Source: Halieaceae bacterium
GTDB taxonomy: Bacteria > Pseudomonadota > Gammaproteobacteria > Pseudomonadales > Halieaceae
DNA: 40,258 nucleotides
Direction: 5' to 3'
Assembly: GCA_003523185.1 (NCBI GenBank)
Contig: DPGN01000060.1
Coordinates: 55,374 to 95,631, forward strand
The translations under genes were made by a program, and so were the position numbers. The notes below the pieces were generated by a model. It saw nothing but the letters and a program-made list of their open reading frames with translations, was not told the origin of the DNA and did not search any database. Shown here in pieces: positions 17,467 through 26,909 of this stretch (position 1 is the first letter of the stretch; every line of letters starts with the position of its first letter).

Positions 17467-19512
17467 ATGATTCGTGCGTTTGTCTTGAGTGTGGTCTGTG
17501 TGGCTCTGTTGTCGAGCTGTGCCAGAGACCCTGAGGTCTATACCCTTGCCGCACCAAACGGTGAGTTGGCGTTTCACATAAGCAGTGATGAGCTGGGACG
17601 AGTTTACTACTCCGTCAGCGACCAGGGCACACCCGTCATCAACGACAGCCGCCTCGGATTTGCCTTCGCAAACACGGCGAACTTCAGCGATGCACTGTCG
17701 GTCGTACCGGGTAAATCCAACTCTTCGGATTTGCTATGGGAGCAACCCTGGGGCGAGCGCCGTGTCGTCAGAGACCATCACAACGAACAGAATTTCACCA
17801 TCAGTGACGGCAATCGAGAGCTTACCTTGCGCGTCCGAGTCTTCGATGAGGGCGTCGGCTTTCGTTTTGAATTTCCCGACAACTTCAAAGACGGCGAACT
17901 GCTTATTACAGATGAGCTGACCGAGTTTGATATCGCTAATCCAAGCGACAGAACATTCTGGAATCCCGCCTACAACAAAGACCGCTACGAGTACGAGTAC
18001 TTCAAGACGGACGTAGCGAGCGTTAAAAGTGCACACACACCGCTGACTGTTCTCGATAGCACCGATCGCTACGTCACGATTCACGAAGCCTCGTTGATTG
18101 ATTACTCAAGCATGGTGCTGCGAGGCACCCAAAGCAGCGTGCTGAAAGGCGAATTGGTCACCGGCTACGACGGTGTGAGAGTGCGAAGAAGCGGCGCGTT
18201 TGAAACGCCCTGGCGCACTATTCAGGTGACTGAGTCCGCGACCGAACTGTTGTCTTCCAACCTCATCCTCAATCTCAACGAACCCAACAAACTCGGTGAT
18301 GTGTCCTGGGTAAAGCCCGGTATTTACATGGGCATTTGGTGGGGTATGCACGTAGGCGAAAACAGTTGGGCAACGGGCGACATACTCGGTGCAACGACGG
18401 CGGAAGCCAAACGCTATATCGACTTCATCTCAGAGCATGGCCTGGATGGTTTCCTCGTTGAGGGTTGGAATATCGGCTGGGATGGCGACTGGATCGCCAA
18501 TGCTGATCTTTTCAGTTTCACTGAAGCACAACCCTTTTTCGATCTCCAGGCGGTGGCTGCCTACGCACAGGAGAAGAATGTCGATCTTGTTCTCCACAAT
18601 GAAACGTCAGGCGGCATCAAGAACTATGAAGATCAAATGGAAGATGCGTACGCGCTCTACCAAGAGCTGGGCGTTAATCATCTGAAGACCGGCTATGTCG
18701 GCTTTTCAAATAGGTATCCACGTCACGACGTCCACGGCAGTGACAATGACAATGACCAGTTCCTGGTGTATGAGTGGAACCATGGCCAGTTCATGGTGAA
18801 TCACTATCAGAAGTCGATCGAGCTGGCCGCCAAATACAAGATTGGCATCAACATGCACGAGCCCATCAAGCCCACAGGCCTGCGACGCACCTACCCCAAC
18901 TTCATGACCCGTGAGGGCGTGCGCGGACAGGAATACAACGCCTGGTCCGAAGGAAATCAGCCAGCGCACACCACCATATTGCCCTTCACCCGCATGATGG
19001 GCGGGCCGCTCGATTTCACACCCGGCGTGTTTGATGTCACGTTTAAAGGGATGGACGTGAATGAACGTATTCGAACCACCATCGCCAAGCAGTTGGCATT
19101 GATGGTGGTCCTGTACAGCCCGCTACAGATGGCAGCCGATTTACCGCGTAATTACGCAGCCAAGCTTGATCTCTTTCAGTTCATTAAGGACGTACCCGCA
19201 GACTGGGAAGAGTCATTGCCGCTGGAAGGTGAAATTGGCGAATACGTAGTTTACGCGCGCCAGGAACGGGGCTCCAACAATTGGTTTATTGGCGGTATTA
19301 CCAACGAAGATGCGCGGTCTGTGACCCTTGATTTCAGCTTTTTGGGCGAGGGCGCCTATACCGCCACCGTTTATCGGGACGGTCCCGAGGCAGATTGGGA
19401 GACCAATCCCTACGATGCAGTCATCGACACCATGACGGTCACCGCAGACTCAACCCTAGATGTGATGATGGCTAACGGCGGTGGTTTTGCTATCAGCCTA
19501 ATCAAACAATAA
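17467..19512 (+). CDS. GH97 alpha-glucosidase (SusB-like), lipoprotein
   Basis: 681-aa glycoside hydrolase of family 97, which in SusB-type members cuts alpha-glucosidic bonds with inversion and needs calcium. The ATG at 17467 follows a GGGGG-TTGGG tract and gives a lipoprotein signal with lipobox LSSC (Cys18); an ATG four codons upstream is less likely. The N-terminal beta-sandwich covers about residues 25-280, then a TIM barrel. Conserved glutamates are in TIHEASL (206), HNETSGG (379), INMHEPIKPTGLRRTYPN (465) and TREGVRGQEYNAW (483, 489); the 465-489 pattern is the inverting-type arrangement. It should act in the periplasm or at the outer membrane on maltodextrin-like sugars. It follows the halogenase-like gene by 155 bases and precedes the exported GH13 by 49 bases. 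The alternative is a GH97 alpha-galactosidase, but the inverting motifs argue against it. Confidence 0.88.
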   Translation: MIRAFVLSVVCVALLSSCARDPEVYTLAAPNGELAFHISSDELGRVYYSVSDQGTPVINDSRLGFAFANTANFSDALSVVPGKSNSSDLLWEQPWGERRVVRDHHNEQNFTISDGNRELTLRVRVFDEGVGFRFEFPDNFKDGELLITDELTEFDIANPSDRTFWNPAYNKDRYEYEYFKTDVASVKSAHTPLTVLDSTDRYVTIHEASLIDYSSMVLRGTQSSVLKGELVTGYDGVRVRRSGAFETPWRTIQVTESATELLSSNLILNLNEPNKLGDVSWVKPGIYMGIWWGMHVGENSWATGDILGATTAEAKRYIDFISEHGLDGFLVEGWNIGWDGDWIANADLFSFTEAQPFFDLQAVAAYAQEKNVDLVLHNETSGGIKNYEDQMEDAYALYQELGVNHLKTGYVGFSNRYPRHDVHGSDNDNDQFLVYEWNHGQFMVNHYQKSIELAAKYKIGINMHEPIKPTGLRRTYPNFMTREGVRGQEYNAWSEGNQPAHTTILPFTRMMGGPLDFTPGVFDVTFKGMDVNERIRTTIAKQLALMVVLYSPLQMAADLPRNYAAKLDLFQFIKDVPADWEESLPLEGEIGEYVVYARQERGSNNWFIGGITNEDARSVTLDFSFLGEGAYTATVYRDGPEADWETNPYDAVIDTMTVTADSTLDVMMANGGGFAISLIKQ

Positions 19513-19561
19513 CGCAGGGACGGTCGTTAAAGACCCTACTGTTGCAGTTGGAGACAACGCC

Positions 19562-21409
19562 ATGAATCTGAAGGCCACTGCTCTTTTCGGGCTATTAGTT
19601 AGCATTTCGAGCCAAACTGCCGGCGCCGCTGTCGATCGTGTAGATCCGCCTAACTGGTGGGTCGGCATGTCTGATCCCTCGCTTCAGTTAATGATGTACG
19701 GCAATGACATTGGCTCGGGCAGCCTCGTTAGTAAATCGGGTGATGTGACAATCAGCCAAGTGACCCGAGGAGATAGTCCAAACTACCTTTTCGTTGATCT
19801 GACGATCGATGCAGGCGCTGACCCGCAAACGGTAGAGTTCCTATATACCGCTCCAGATGGGGCCACCTCGGAAGTGTCTTACCTTCTCCAAGCGAGGCGT
19901 GAAAACTCGAGTGATCGACAAGGATTCAGTGCGAGGGATGCGGTCTATCTGATCATGCCCGATCGCTTCGCAAACGGTGACACCAGCAACGACACAGTAG
20001 ATCACCTCCATGAGTCGGCGGATGGACAACATCCCTATGGCCGGCACGGTGGTGACTTGGCAGGGATCACAAAAAATCTCGACTACTTCACCGAGCTCGG
20101 AATGACACAGCTCTGGATGACACCCGTCTTGGAGAATAACCAGAAGGACAGCTCCTACCACGGTTACGCAGTTACCGACCTGTATCGTGTCGATGCGCGC
20201 TTAGGAAGCAACGCTGATTATGTCGAGCTGAGTCGTGGTGCGAGGAAGCGCAGGATAGGCATCATTCATGATTTTGTGCCAAACCATATCGGCTCCGAGC
20301 ACCCATGGATGTATGACTTGCCGACCAACGACTGGATCAATCGTGATGCCGAGTTCTCACCGACTAACCATCGCCGGGAAGCTCACCAGGACCCGTATGC
20401 ATCCGACTTCGATAAGGAAGAGATGATCACGGGTTGGTTCGTACCAACAATGCCCGACCTGAATCAGCAGAACCCGCTGTTAGCGACTTACCTTATTCAA
20501 AACATAATATGGTGGATCGAAACAGCGGATCTATCGGGTGTCCGAGTCGATACCTGGCCCTATAACGATCGTGCGTTTTTATCGGCCTTTACGGGGCGCG
20601 TACTCGCCGAGTATCCGAACATGAGTATCGTTGGTGAGGAATGGTCGATGAATCCGGCGACGATTTCCTATTGGCAAAAGGGAAAGCAAAATCACGACGG
20701 CTACGACTCGGGTGCGCCGCAGCTCATGGACTTCCCGTTGCAACAGGCAATCAGGGAAGCGGTCAATGAGGAAGAGCGCTGGGACAAGGGCTTGGTCAAG
20801 CTCTATCAAGTACTCGCCGACGATTTTTTGTATCCAGATCCCATGGGGCTAATGCTCATTGCTGACAACCACGATATGACGCGCCTGTACCCCGGGGTCG
20901 ATGAAAATTTTGACCGCTACAAAATGGCAATGACGTTCCTCGCGACCACTCGCGGCATCCCCCAGATGCTTTACGGTACCGAACTGTTAATGAATGCCGG
21001 CCCCAATGGCGACCATGGTCGCTTGAGGGCCGACTTCCCCGGTGGTTGGTCAGGCGATCGTATCGATGCCTTTAAGGGTAAGGGGCTGAGTGACGATGTT
21101 GGAGCGGCTCAAGACTTTATTTCGAAACTATTTACCTGGCGCCGAGATGCCACCGCTATTCACAACGGTGAATTGCTCCACTTCGCTCCGCGAGATGGCA
21201 TTTATGTTTACTTTAGATTCAACGAAGAGCAGCGCGTTATGGTCGTTATGAACAACGAACCAAACACAGTACATCTTGATAGCAGCCGCTACGCTCAGGG
21301 TCTCGCGGGTACAACGAGGGCGCGAAACGTGTTAACGGGAGACCGATATAAACTGGCCGATCGGATAAGAATACCAGCCAAAACGGCACAGGTATTTGAA
21401 CTCGACTGA
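19562..21409 (+). CDS. GH13 alpha-amylase / neopullulanase-cyclomaltodextrinase type, exported
   Basis: 615-aa GH13 enzyme with a signal peptide cleaved near TAGA-AVD (about residue 22). Residues 25-110 look like the cyclomaltodextrinase N-terminal domain (PPNWWVGM start). The catalytic barrel follows, from DAVYLIMPDRFANGD. The nucleophile is Asp330 (GVRVDTWPY), the acid/base Glu359 (IVGEEW), and the third acid Asp438 (IADNHDMTR); HDFVPNH and GYAVTDLY are other GH13 marks. The sequence style is like SusA neopullulanases. It should cut alpha-glucans or cyclodextrins in the periplasm into short oligosaccharides. GGAG lies 9 bases before the ATG. It sits between GH97 and GH43, with only 14 bases to the latter, so the three are probably one operon. 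Confidence 0.9.
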   Translation: MNLKATALFGLLVSISSQTAGAAVDRVDPPNWWVGMSDPSLQLMMYGNDIGSGSLVSKSGDVTISQVTRGDSPNYLFVDLTIDAGADPQTVEFLYTAPDGATSEVSYLLQARRENSSDRQGFSARDAVYLIMPDRFANGDTSNDTVDHLHESADGQHPYGRHGGDLAGITKNLDYFTELGMTQLWMTPVLENNQKDSSYHGYAVTDLYRVDARLGSNADYVELSRGARKRRIGIIHDFVPNHIGSEHPWMYDLPTNDWINRDAEFSPTNHRREAHQDPYASDFDKEEMITGWFVPTMPDLNQQNPLLATYLIQNIIWWIETADLSGVRVDTWPYNDRAFLSAFTGRVLAEYPNMSIVGEEWSMNPATISYWQKGKQNHDGYDSGAPQLMDFPLQQAIREAVNEEERWDKGLVKLYQVLADDFLYPDPMGLMLIADNHDMTRLYPGVDENFDRYKMAMTFLATTRGIPQMLYGTELLMNAGPNGDHGRLRADFPGGWSGDRIDAFKGKGLSDDVGAAQDFISKLFTWRRDATAIHNGELLHFAPRDGIYVYFRFNEEQRVMVVMNNEPNTVHLDSSRYAQGLAGTTRARNVLTGDRYKLADRIRIPAKTAQVFELD

Positions 21410-21423
21410 GGGTGCTGAGTGCC

Positions 21424-23124
21424 ATGTTTAGAGTAAATAAACGGGTACTCGCCTCACTAACCCTAGTCTGGGGACTGGGGCTTTCCGCCGATGGTTTGGC
21501 TGGAGACAACTTCACGAATCCGATTATCTCAGGGGGCTATCCAGACCCGAGCATTTGTCGCGTAGGCGAGGATTTCTATATTGCCAATTCTTCATTTGAG
21601 TACTTTCCGGGCTTACCCATTCATCACTCGAAAGACCTAGTGAACTGGGAGCTTATTGGCCATGGGCTTCATCGGCGGGAGCAGGTGTCTGGATCGGTAA
21701 ATCTTGTCGATGTTCAGTCGGATGGCGGTATTCATGCGCCCTCTCTACGTTGTCACAACAACAAGTTTTATCTCATCACGACCAATGTTTACTCGCCTAC
21801 TGAACCCGGCAAAGACACGCAAATGGTCAATTTCGTTCTTACCGCAGACAATCCGGCCGGTCCGTGGTCAATGCCGAATGTTATCGATGGCGCGCCCGGG
21901 ATAGATCCCGATTTATTTTTCGACGATGACGGAAGCGTCTGGTATGTCGGCAATCATGCGCCTGCAGACGCTAGGTACCCAGGTGAGGGTGAGATCTGGC
22001 TACAGCGCCTCGATCCGAACTCATGGGAACTGATTGGCGAGCGTCACTTCTTGTGGCGAGGCGCCCTCAAGCGCGCCATCTGGGCTGAAGGCCCGCATAT
22101 TTACAAGCACGACGGCCGCTACTACTTATTAGTTGCTGAAGGAGGCACGTCCTTCAATCATGCAGTCACCATTGCCGTGAGCGATTTGCTTACTGGTCCT
22201 TACGAAGGCAACGAACGAAACCCCATATTGACGTCGCGGCACCTGAGCTATGACAACTGGGTTAATAGTACGGGCCATGCCGACCTTGTCGAACTGGAGG
22301 ACGGTCGTTGGTACATGGTGGCACTGGGCATTCGTGGCGATGAGGAACGGCGATCAAACATGGGGCGTGAGACACACCTCATTGAGGTTGAGTGGGAGCG
22401 AGAGCCTTATTGGTGGAAGGAGAAAAAGTATCTGTGGCCTGTCGCCGCGCCGTCTACCGGTCGTGTAGAGCGCACGAGTCCACTCCCCTTCACTGATAGC
22501 CAACATAGCCCATCTCTGACCCTACGGGACGATTTTGAGCAAAGTGAGCTTGGATTAGCCTGGACCTTCAGACGAGCTCCCGAAGCAGACGCCTACAGCC
22601 TGAACAGTCGGCCCGGATTTTTGCGACTGTATTCGCAGAGCACCACACCTGCTGCCCGTGGGAGGGTTGCTCAGGTCGGAATAAAGCAAACAGAAAGTGA
22701 CTTTCTGTTTACTGCGCGCACCCATTTCGAAAGCCAGACCATAAACAGTGAGGCAGGTGTTACCCTCTTCCAGAAAGACGACCACTTCCTCAATGCAGTG
22801 GTGAAAAGGCAGGAGACCGGCTACGAGCTTACTATCACCCTTGCCAATCGCGGCGCGCCGGCAATGCTTGCCTCAAAGGTTGTCCCCGAATACTCGGGTG
22901 TTATTGAGTGGCAGTTGGAGAGCTTGCGGAAACACTACGAGGTACGGTATCGGTTTACGCCTGAAAGTGAGTGGTCACTGCTACATGCAATGCCATCAAA
23001 TCAGCTACTTAGCCAGTACTACACGGGGGCGCATGTTGGCTTTTACGCATCGAGTAATGGAACTTCGACCGCTGACTACATGGACATTGACTGGGCGGAC
23101 TACCGAGCCAAACCAAGGCAATAG
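21424..23124 (+). CDS. GH43-family glycosidase (beta-xylosidase / alpha-L-arabinofuranosidase type), exported
   Basis: 566-aa inverting glycosidase of family 43 with a five-bladed propeller. The N-terminus is a signal peptide ending near DGLAG. The three active-site acids are visible: Asp41 in GGYPDPSI (base), Asp161 in PGIDPDLF (pKa modulator) and Glu222 in IWAEGPHIYK (acid). A C-terminal beta-sandwich of about 200 residues (from LTLRDDFEQSELGLAW) matches the second domain common in GH43 xylosidases. I use the ATG at 21424 rather than the GTG at 21412, because GAGGG is better spaced and the signal peptide starts normally. It is the odd member of an otherwise alpha-glucan locus: GH43 enzymes act on xylosides, arabinosides or galactosides. 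The natural substrate may therefore be a mixed or branched glycan. Confidence 0.87.
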   Translation: MFRVNKRVLASLTLVWGLGLSADGLAGDNFTNPIISGGYPDPSICRVGEDFYIANSSFEYFPGLPIHHSKDLVNWELIGHGLHRREQVSGSVNLVDVQSDGGIHAPSLRCHNNKFYLITTNVYSPTEPGKDTQMVNFVLTADNPAGPWSMPNVIDGAPGIDPDLFFDDDGSVWYVGNHAPADARYPGEGEIWLQRLDPNSWELIGERHFLWRGALKRAIWAEGPHIYKHDGRYYLLVAEGGTSFNHAVTIAVSDLLTGPYEGNERNPILTSRHLSYDNWVNSTGHADLVELEDGRWYMVALGIRGDEERRSNMGRETHLIEVEWEREPYWWKEKKYLWPVAAPSTGRVERTSPLPFTDSQHSPSLTLRDDFEQSELGLAWTFRRAPEADAYSLNSRPGFLRLYSQSTTPAARGRVAQVGIKQTESDFLFTARTHFESQTINSEAGVTLFQKDDHFLNAVVKRQETGYELTITLANRGAPAMLASKVVPEYSGVIEWQLESLRKHYEVRYRFTPESEWSLLHAMPSNQLLSQYYTGAHVGFYASSNGTSTADYMDIDWADYRAKPRQ

Positions 23125-23227
23125 AACGCCATTTTTTTGATTCAGGACAGCCAGGCTTTTTGAAACTCGACATTCAGAAACCACGCACTTTGGAAAAAGG
23201 CATTTTGAAAAAAGGTGGACCCTACCG

Positions 23228-24727
23228 ATGACCAAGCAACCCCAACTCAGCTTCTGGCAAATCTGGAACATGTGCTTTGGCTTCATGGGCATTCAATTTG
23301 GCTTTGCGCTACAAAACGCCAATGTCAGTCGAATATTTCAGACGCTTGGTGCGGACTACAACAACATGACCTTGCTCTGGGTTGCTGCACCGATCACAGG
23401 GCTGGTTGTTCAACCCATTGTTGGCTATTTCAGTGACCGTACCTGGGGAAAGCTCGGGCGTCGTCGGCCCTATTTTCTCTACGGCGCATTGCTGTCCACT
23501 GCCGCGCTGTTTGTCATGCCCAACTCACCCAGCTTATGGATTGCCGCCGGCACCCTGTGGATATTAGACGCCTCAATTAACGTATCGATGGAGCCTTTCC
23601 GAGCGCTAGTGGGTGATGTGTTACCGCCGGAGCAACGCGGTTTTGGCTACGCCATGCAGTCATTCTTTATTGGCATTGGAGCTGTTGTTGCATCGGCGTT
23701 ACCGTGGATGATGACCAACTGGTTTGATGTATCGAACACCGCGGATGCGGGCGCCATCCCAGAGTCGGTAAAACTGTCCTTCTACGCCGGTGGACTCATC
23801 TTCTTGGCGGCCGTCTCGTGGACCGTATTTACAACCAAAGAATATGCACCTGAGGAAATGGCCTCGTTCTTTGAAGACAGTGCTGATGAATCAGCGACGA
23901 GTGATACGTCGCCTGCCGAGGCATCAACCTACACACGACGCGGTGTTACCTGGCTGTTAGTCGGCCTAATCGCGACCTTAGTCATCGACACTTTCTCGGA
24001 CATCCTCGATCGGAATCTGTACATACTCAGCCTCGGCATAGCGGTCTTCGGTCTCTGTCAACTTGCTGCCTCTCGACTAATCACAGCGGGCAAGACTGAT
24101 CACGGCTTTGTCACGGTGCTTCACGATCTATTCAATATGCCCGGACCCATGCGCAAACTCGCCGCCGTGCAGTTCTTCAGTTGGTTCCCACTCTTTGCCA
24201 TGTGGACATCCACGACAGCGGCGGTCACCTCCTACCATTTCAATACGACAGACCCCACGAGCGGCGCCTACAACCAGGGCGCAGATTGGGTAGGGCTGCT
24301 CTTCTCGACCTACAATGTAGTCGCTATGTTGTTCGCCATTCTCATACCCATCATGGTGCGAAAAATGGGTTTGAAGCGATCACATATGGTGAATTTGTTC
24401 TGCGGCGGTCTTGGGTTTATCTCGTTCGTGATCATTCAGGACCCCTTCTTCCTACTAGTGAGTATGGTTGGGGTTGGTATGGCCTGGGCATCTATTTTAT
24501 CGCTGCCCTACGCGCTTCTATCGACAGTGATCCCCTACCAGAAAATGGGCCTGTTCATGGGGATTTTCAATTTCTTTATTGTGCTGCCACAAATTCTTGC
24601 CGCGAGCATTCTGGGAATCATCGTGGGGCAGCTGTTCGGTGGTGAGCCGGTCTACGCCCTCGTTGTCGGGGGAGTCTCTATGCTCATCGCAGGCTTACTG
24701 ACGATGAGGGTAGAGCAACCCGAGTAA
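23228..24727 (+). CDS. MFS sugar transporter, sucrose/maltose (SUT/GPH-like) type
   Basis: 499-aa inner-membrane symporter with about twelve hydrophobic segments. The N-terminal LQNANVSRIFQTLGA and the loop SDRTWGKLGRRRPYFLYGA are the marks of the plant-SUT-like / SLC45-like branch, which moves sucrose, maltose or other disaccharides with protons. GDVLPPEQRGFGYAMQSFF lies in the fourth-fifth helix region. A clear AAGGTGG precedes the ATG by 9 bases. It is the last gene of the glycan run, 103 bases after GH43, and a strong terminator follows. It probably carries di- and oligosaccharides made by the exported enzymes into the cytoplasm for the GH13 alpha-glucosidase at 7882-9498. Confidence 0.88.
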   Translation: MTKQPQLSFWQIWNMCFGFMGIQFGFALQNANVSRIFQTLGADYNNMTLLWVAAPITGLVVQPIVGYFSDRTWGKLGRRRPYFLYGALLSTAALFVMPNSPSLWIAAGTLWILDASINVSMEPFRALVGDVLPPEQRGFGYAMQSFFIGIGAVVASALPWMMTNWFDVSNTADAGAIPESVKLSFYAGGLIFLAAVSWTVFTTKEYAPEEMASFFEDSADESATSDTSPAEASTYTRRGVTWLLVGLIATLVIDTFSDILDRNLYILSLGIAVFGLCQLAASRLITAGKTDHGFVTVLHDLFNMPGPMRKLAAVQFFSWFPLFAMWTSTTAAVTSYHFNTTDPTSGAYNQGADWVGLLFSTYNVVAMLFAILIPIMVRKMGLKRSHMVNLFCGGLGFISFVIIQDPFFLLVSMVGVGMAWASILSLPYALLSTVIPYQKMGLFMGIFNFFIVLPQILAASILGIIVGQLFGGEPVYALVVGGVSMLIAGLLTMRVEQPE

Positions 24728-24736
24728 CGCGCACAA

Positions 24737-24766
24737 AAAACGGGGCTCACTGAAGCCCCGTTTTCT
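24737..24766. terminator. Bidirectional Rho-independent terminator
   Basis: ACGGGGCT (24740-24747) and AGCCCCGT (24754-24761) form an 8-bp GC-rich stem with a 6-base loop. TTTTCTT follows on the plus strand, and an A-run on the other side gives a T-run for minus-strand transcripts. It lies between the convergent MFS and DmdA-like genes and can end both. Confidence 0.92.
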
Positions 24767-24812
24767 TATCTACATCGTGAAACTATTGTTTAAACAGCGA
24801 TCTTGCGGCTCA

Positions 24813-25961
24813 TCAAATTCCCTCTGGGATTATTTTGTGCGACTCAAACCACGGCAAAGCCACAATCTCTGCATCGACTAGCGTGCCCCGGATATCGAGC
24901 TGAACTTTGGTGCCCGGCTCTGACAACTCGGTTGGAACGTTCACCAGCGCAATGTTGTGCTCCAGTCGTGGTGAGTAGCAGCAGCGGGTAATGTGACCAA
25001 CAACCGCGCCGTCGGAATAAACATCCCAGAACTTATCGTTGCCACCAATGGCCTCACCTCCAAAATTGGCCCCGACTAACTTGCGCGGTGTCCCTTCTTG
25101 TTCAATTCGCTTAAGCGCATCACGGCCAATAAACTCCGACGGTTTGTCGAGATCCATGAGTCGCTCAAGACCAATAGTGAATGGCGAATCACAGGGCGTA
25201 ATATCCGAGCCGTGCGACAAAATCCCACCCTCGACACTGCGCATTAGCGATGGGCAAGCTGGCAGTATCCCAAACTCTCTCCCCGCCTCCATTATGATGT
25301 CCCAGAGCTCCGCGCCTCGCGTTTGGTCTAGAAGGTAAATCTCATAGCCCAGCTCCCCACTCCAGCCGGTCCGAGTGAGAACAACAGGAATATCGTTGAG
25401 CTCAAGCTCGACGCATTGGTAGTAACCAAGCGTGAGCGCAATCTCACCAAACAGCTTCTTTGCCACATGCGGTGAGACGGGACCCTGAAGCTGCAACGGC
25501 GATACATCGGGCTCGCTTACTTCAACATCGTAGCCCTTGCCCAGTGCGAGGCCTTGCGCCCACAAAATGACGTCACCGTCCCCGGGCGATAGCCAGAAAC
25601 GATCTTCCGCCATACGGAAGAGTACAGCGTCATTGATAATGCCGCCTTCCTCGTCACAGAACACGACATAACGACCCTTACCGACCGCACATTTTGAGAC
25701 ATCTCTGGGTGTGAGCAACTGCGTCAGTTCGAGTGCGTCCGGCCCTGATATTTCTACCTGTCGCTGACAGGCGTGGTCAGCGAGAATCACACCGTTCACC
25801 ATGCCCCAGTACTCGGCCAGCGGATCGCCAAAATGCACCGGCAGAAAGGTGTGATTGTAAATGGTGAATGCCTTTACACCAGCCTCGATTGTCGAATCGA
25901 AAAAAGCTGACTGGTGCACTCGGGGCCCGATAGCAATCGCGAGAGGGGTATCTGTGCTCAT
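24813..25961 (-). CDS. dmdA: DmdA-like DMSP demethylase (GcvT-family, THF-dependent methyltransferase)
   Basis: 382-aa aminomethyltransferase-fold (GcvT/DmdA) protein. Several blocks follow DmdA rather than GcvT: QRQVEISGPDALEL, LLTPRDVSKC, FWLSPGDGD, EVSEPDVSPLQLQGP and ACPSLMRSVEGGILSHGSDIT have close counterparts in the Ruegeria/SAR11-type demethylases as I remember them. DmdA moves a methyl group from dimethylsulfoniopropionate to tetrahydrofolate, giving 5-methyl-THF and methylmercaptopropionate in the cytoplasm. GGAG lies upstream of the ATG. It is 24 bases downstream of the methylenetetrahydrofolate-reductase-like gene, which would handle the 5-methyl-THF product. A marine OM60-clade version of DmdA (clade E type) is established. 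Other GcvT-like demethylases, for dimethylglycine or other betaines, remain possible, and the DMSP-binding residues were not verified. Confidence 0.72.
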   Translation of the reverse strand: MSTDTPLAIAIGPRVHQSAFFDSTIEAGVKAFTIYNHTFLPVHFGDPLAEYWGMVNGVILADHACQRQVEISGPDALELTQLLTPRDVSKCAVGKGRYVVFCDEEGGIINDAVLFRMAEDRFWLSPGDGDVILWAQGLALGKGYDVEVSEPDVSPLQLQGPVSPHVAKKLFGEIALTLGYYQCVELELNDIPVVLTRTGWSGELGYEIYLLDQTRGAELWDIIMEAGREFGILPACPSLMRSVEGGILSHGSDITPCDSPFTIGLERLMDLDKPSEFIGRDALKRIEQEGTPRKLVGANFGGEAIGGNDKFWDVYSDGAVVGHITRCCYSPRLEHNIALVNVPTELSEPGTKVQLDIRGTLVDAEIVALPWFESHKIIPEGI

Positions 25962-25985
25962 TGTGAGTGTGCTCCGGTCGTGCGC

Positions 25986-26810
25986 TTATTTAATGCGCTT
26001 TATTTGTTCTTGAGACCACTGAACCGTGTTGTCGATTTGGTTGAACGTAAACATGTAGAGACCTTCAATGGCCATACGCTCATCGTTCATCGCTGGTTTT
26101 AACTCTTTGAATAGCGAGTCAGGCTTGTACGTCGGGCTTCGAAGGAACATCCCGATAAGACCTTTTTGCTTCTTGGCGTACTTGGCCGACTGGCCCACAC
26201 CAATGCGAAGCGATGTCTTGAATAGGCGCATGCGATCCATCACACCCGGCAGGCCAATCCAGACAGGCGTTGTGATGCCACGATCGCGCATCTCTGAAAG
26301 CCACTTAACGAGTACAGGCATGTCGAAGCACATCTGAGTCACCATGTGCGTCGCAATCCCTTGCTTGGCAGAGAGCGCCTCGAACAGGAGATCATCCGAG
26401 ATAGCGGGGTGCCCCTCGGGATAGGAAGCCACACCAATACGCGTAAAGGGATGGTCCATTTCGGCGAGGTCGCGAAGTACCGCTGCGGAACTATCGTATT
26501 CACCCATGGGCTCATCAAGATCACCGCCGGGCACAAAGACGGAGGTGATCCCACTGTCTGTGAGCTGAGACACGATATCTTTGAGGTGCTGCTTGTTCAT
26601 GACCTGACGTGCAGCTAGGTGAGGCGTCAGCGAGAAGCCGCGATCAGAGAGCTTGGCCACCGTGTCAAGCATGAACTGTAAACCCTGCTTTGGCGAACAC
26701 GTAATTCCGACGCGATCGCCTGCTTTCAACACGTCGAGTTTCTCCTCCAAACCCTTCATCGGGATGACTTCGAAGTACAGCGATTCTAGTAACTTTTTAG
26801 CCGCGCTCAT
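25986..26810 (-). CDS. Methylenetetrahydrofolate-reductase-like protein
   Basis: 274-aa TIM-barrel protein, a distant MetF relative. Family blocks are recognisable though altered: YFEVIPMKG (for FEFFPP, with the Glu kept), LTPHLAAR, VPGGDLDEP (for LRGDLPP, Asp kept), SYPEGHP (for YPEVHP), TQMCFD and IGLPGVM. MetF interconverts 5-methyl- and 5,10-methylene-THF with FAD. Here it probably oxidises the 5-methyl-THF formed by the DmdA-like enzyme, returning the methyl group to the C1 pool; similar MetF-like genes next to demethylases are known. The ATG at 26810 has GGGG close upstream; an upstream GTG/ATG extension to 26864 adds an unlikely leader. Being so divergent, it may use another cofactor partner. 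Confidence 0.75.
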   Translation of the reverse strand: MSAAKKLLESLYFEVIPMKGLEEKLDVLKAGDRVGITCSPKQGLQFMLDTVAKLSDRGFSLTPHLAARQVMNKQHLKDIVSQLTDSGITSVFVPGGDLDEPMGEYDSSAAVLRDLAEMDHPFTRIGVASYPEGHPAISDDLLFEALSAKQGIATHMVTQMCFDMPVLVKWLSEMRDRGITTPVWIGLPGVMDRMRLFKTSLRIGVGQSAKYAKKQKGLIGMFLRSPTYKPDSLFKELKPAMNDERMAIEGLYMFTFNQIDNTVQWSQEQIKRIK

Positions 26811-26909
26811 GATGCACCCCGACCGGAAAAACGCGACGTTAACTGCGTTTTTTTTCAAACGCAATAGGCGCGAATACGACTTCCCCTCGGGGGTTAGACA
26901 GGACCCTGA

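Noticed and set aside
26844..26863. TGCGTTT/AAACGCA hairpin between the crotonase and MetF-like genes
   Set aside because: The T-run is on the wrong strand and inside the loop, so it is not a terminator for the minus-strand genes.
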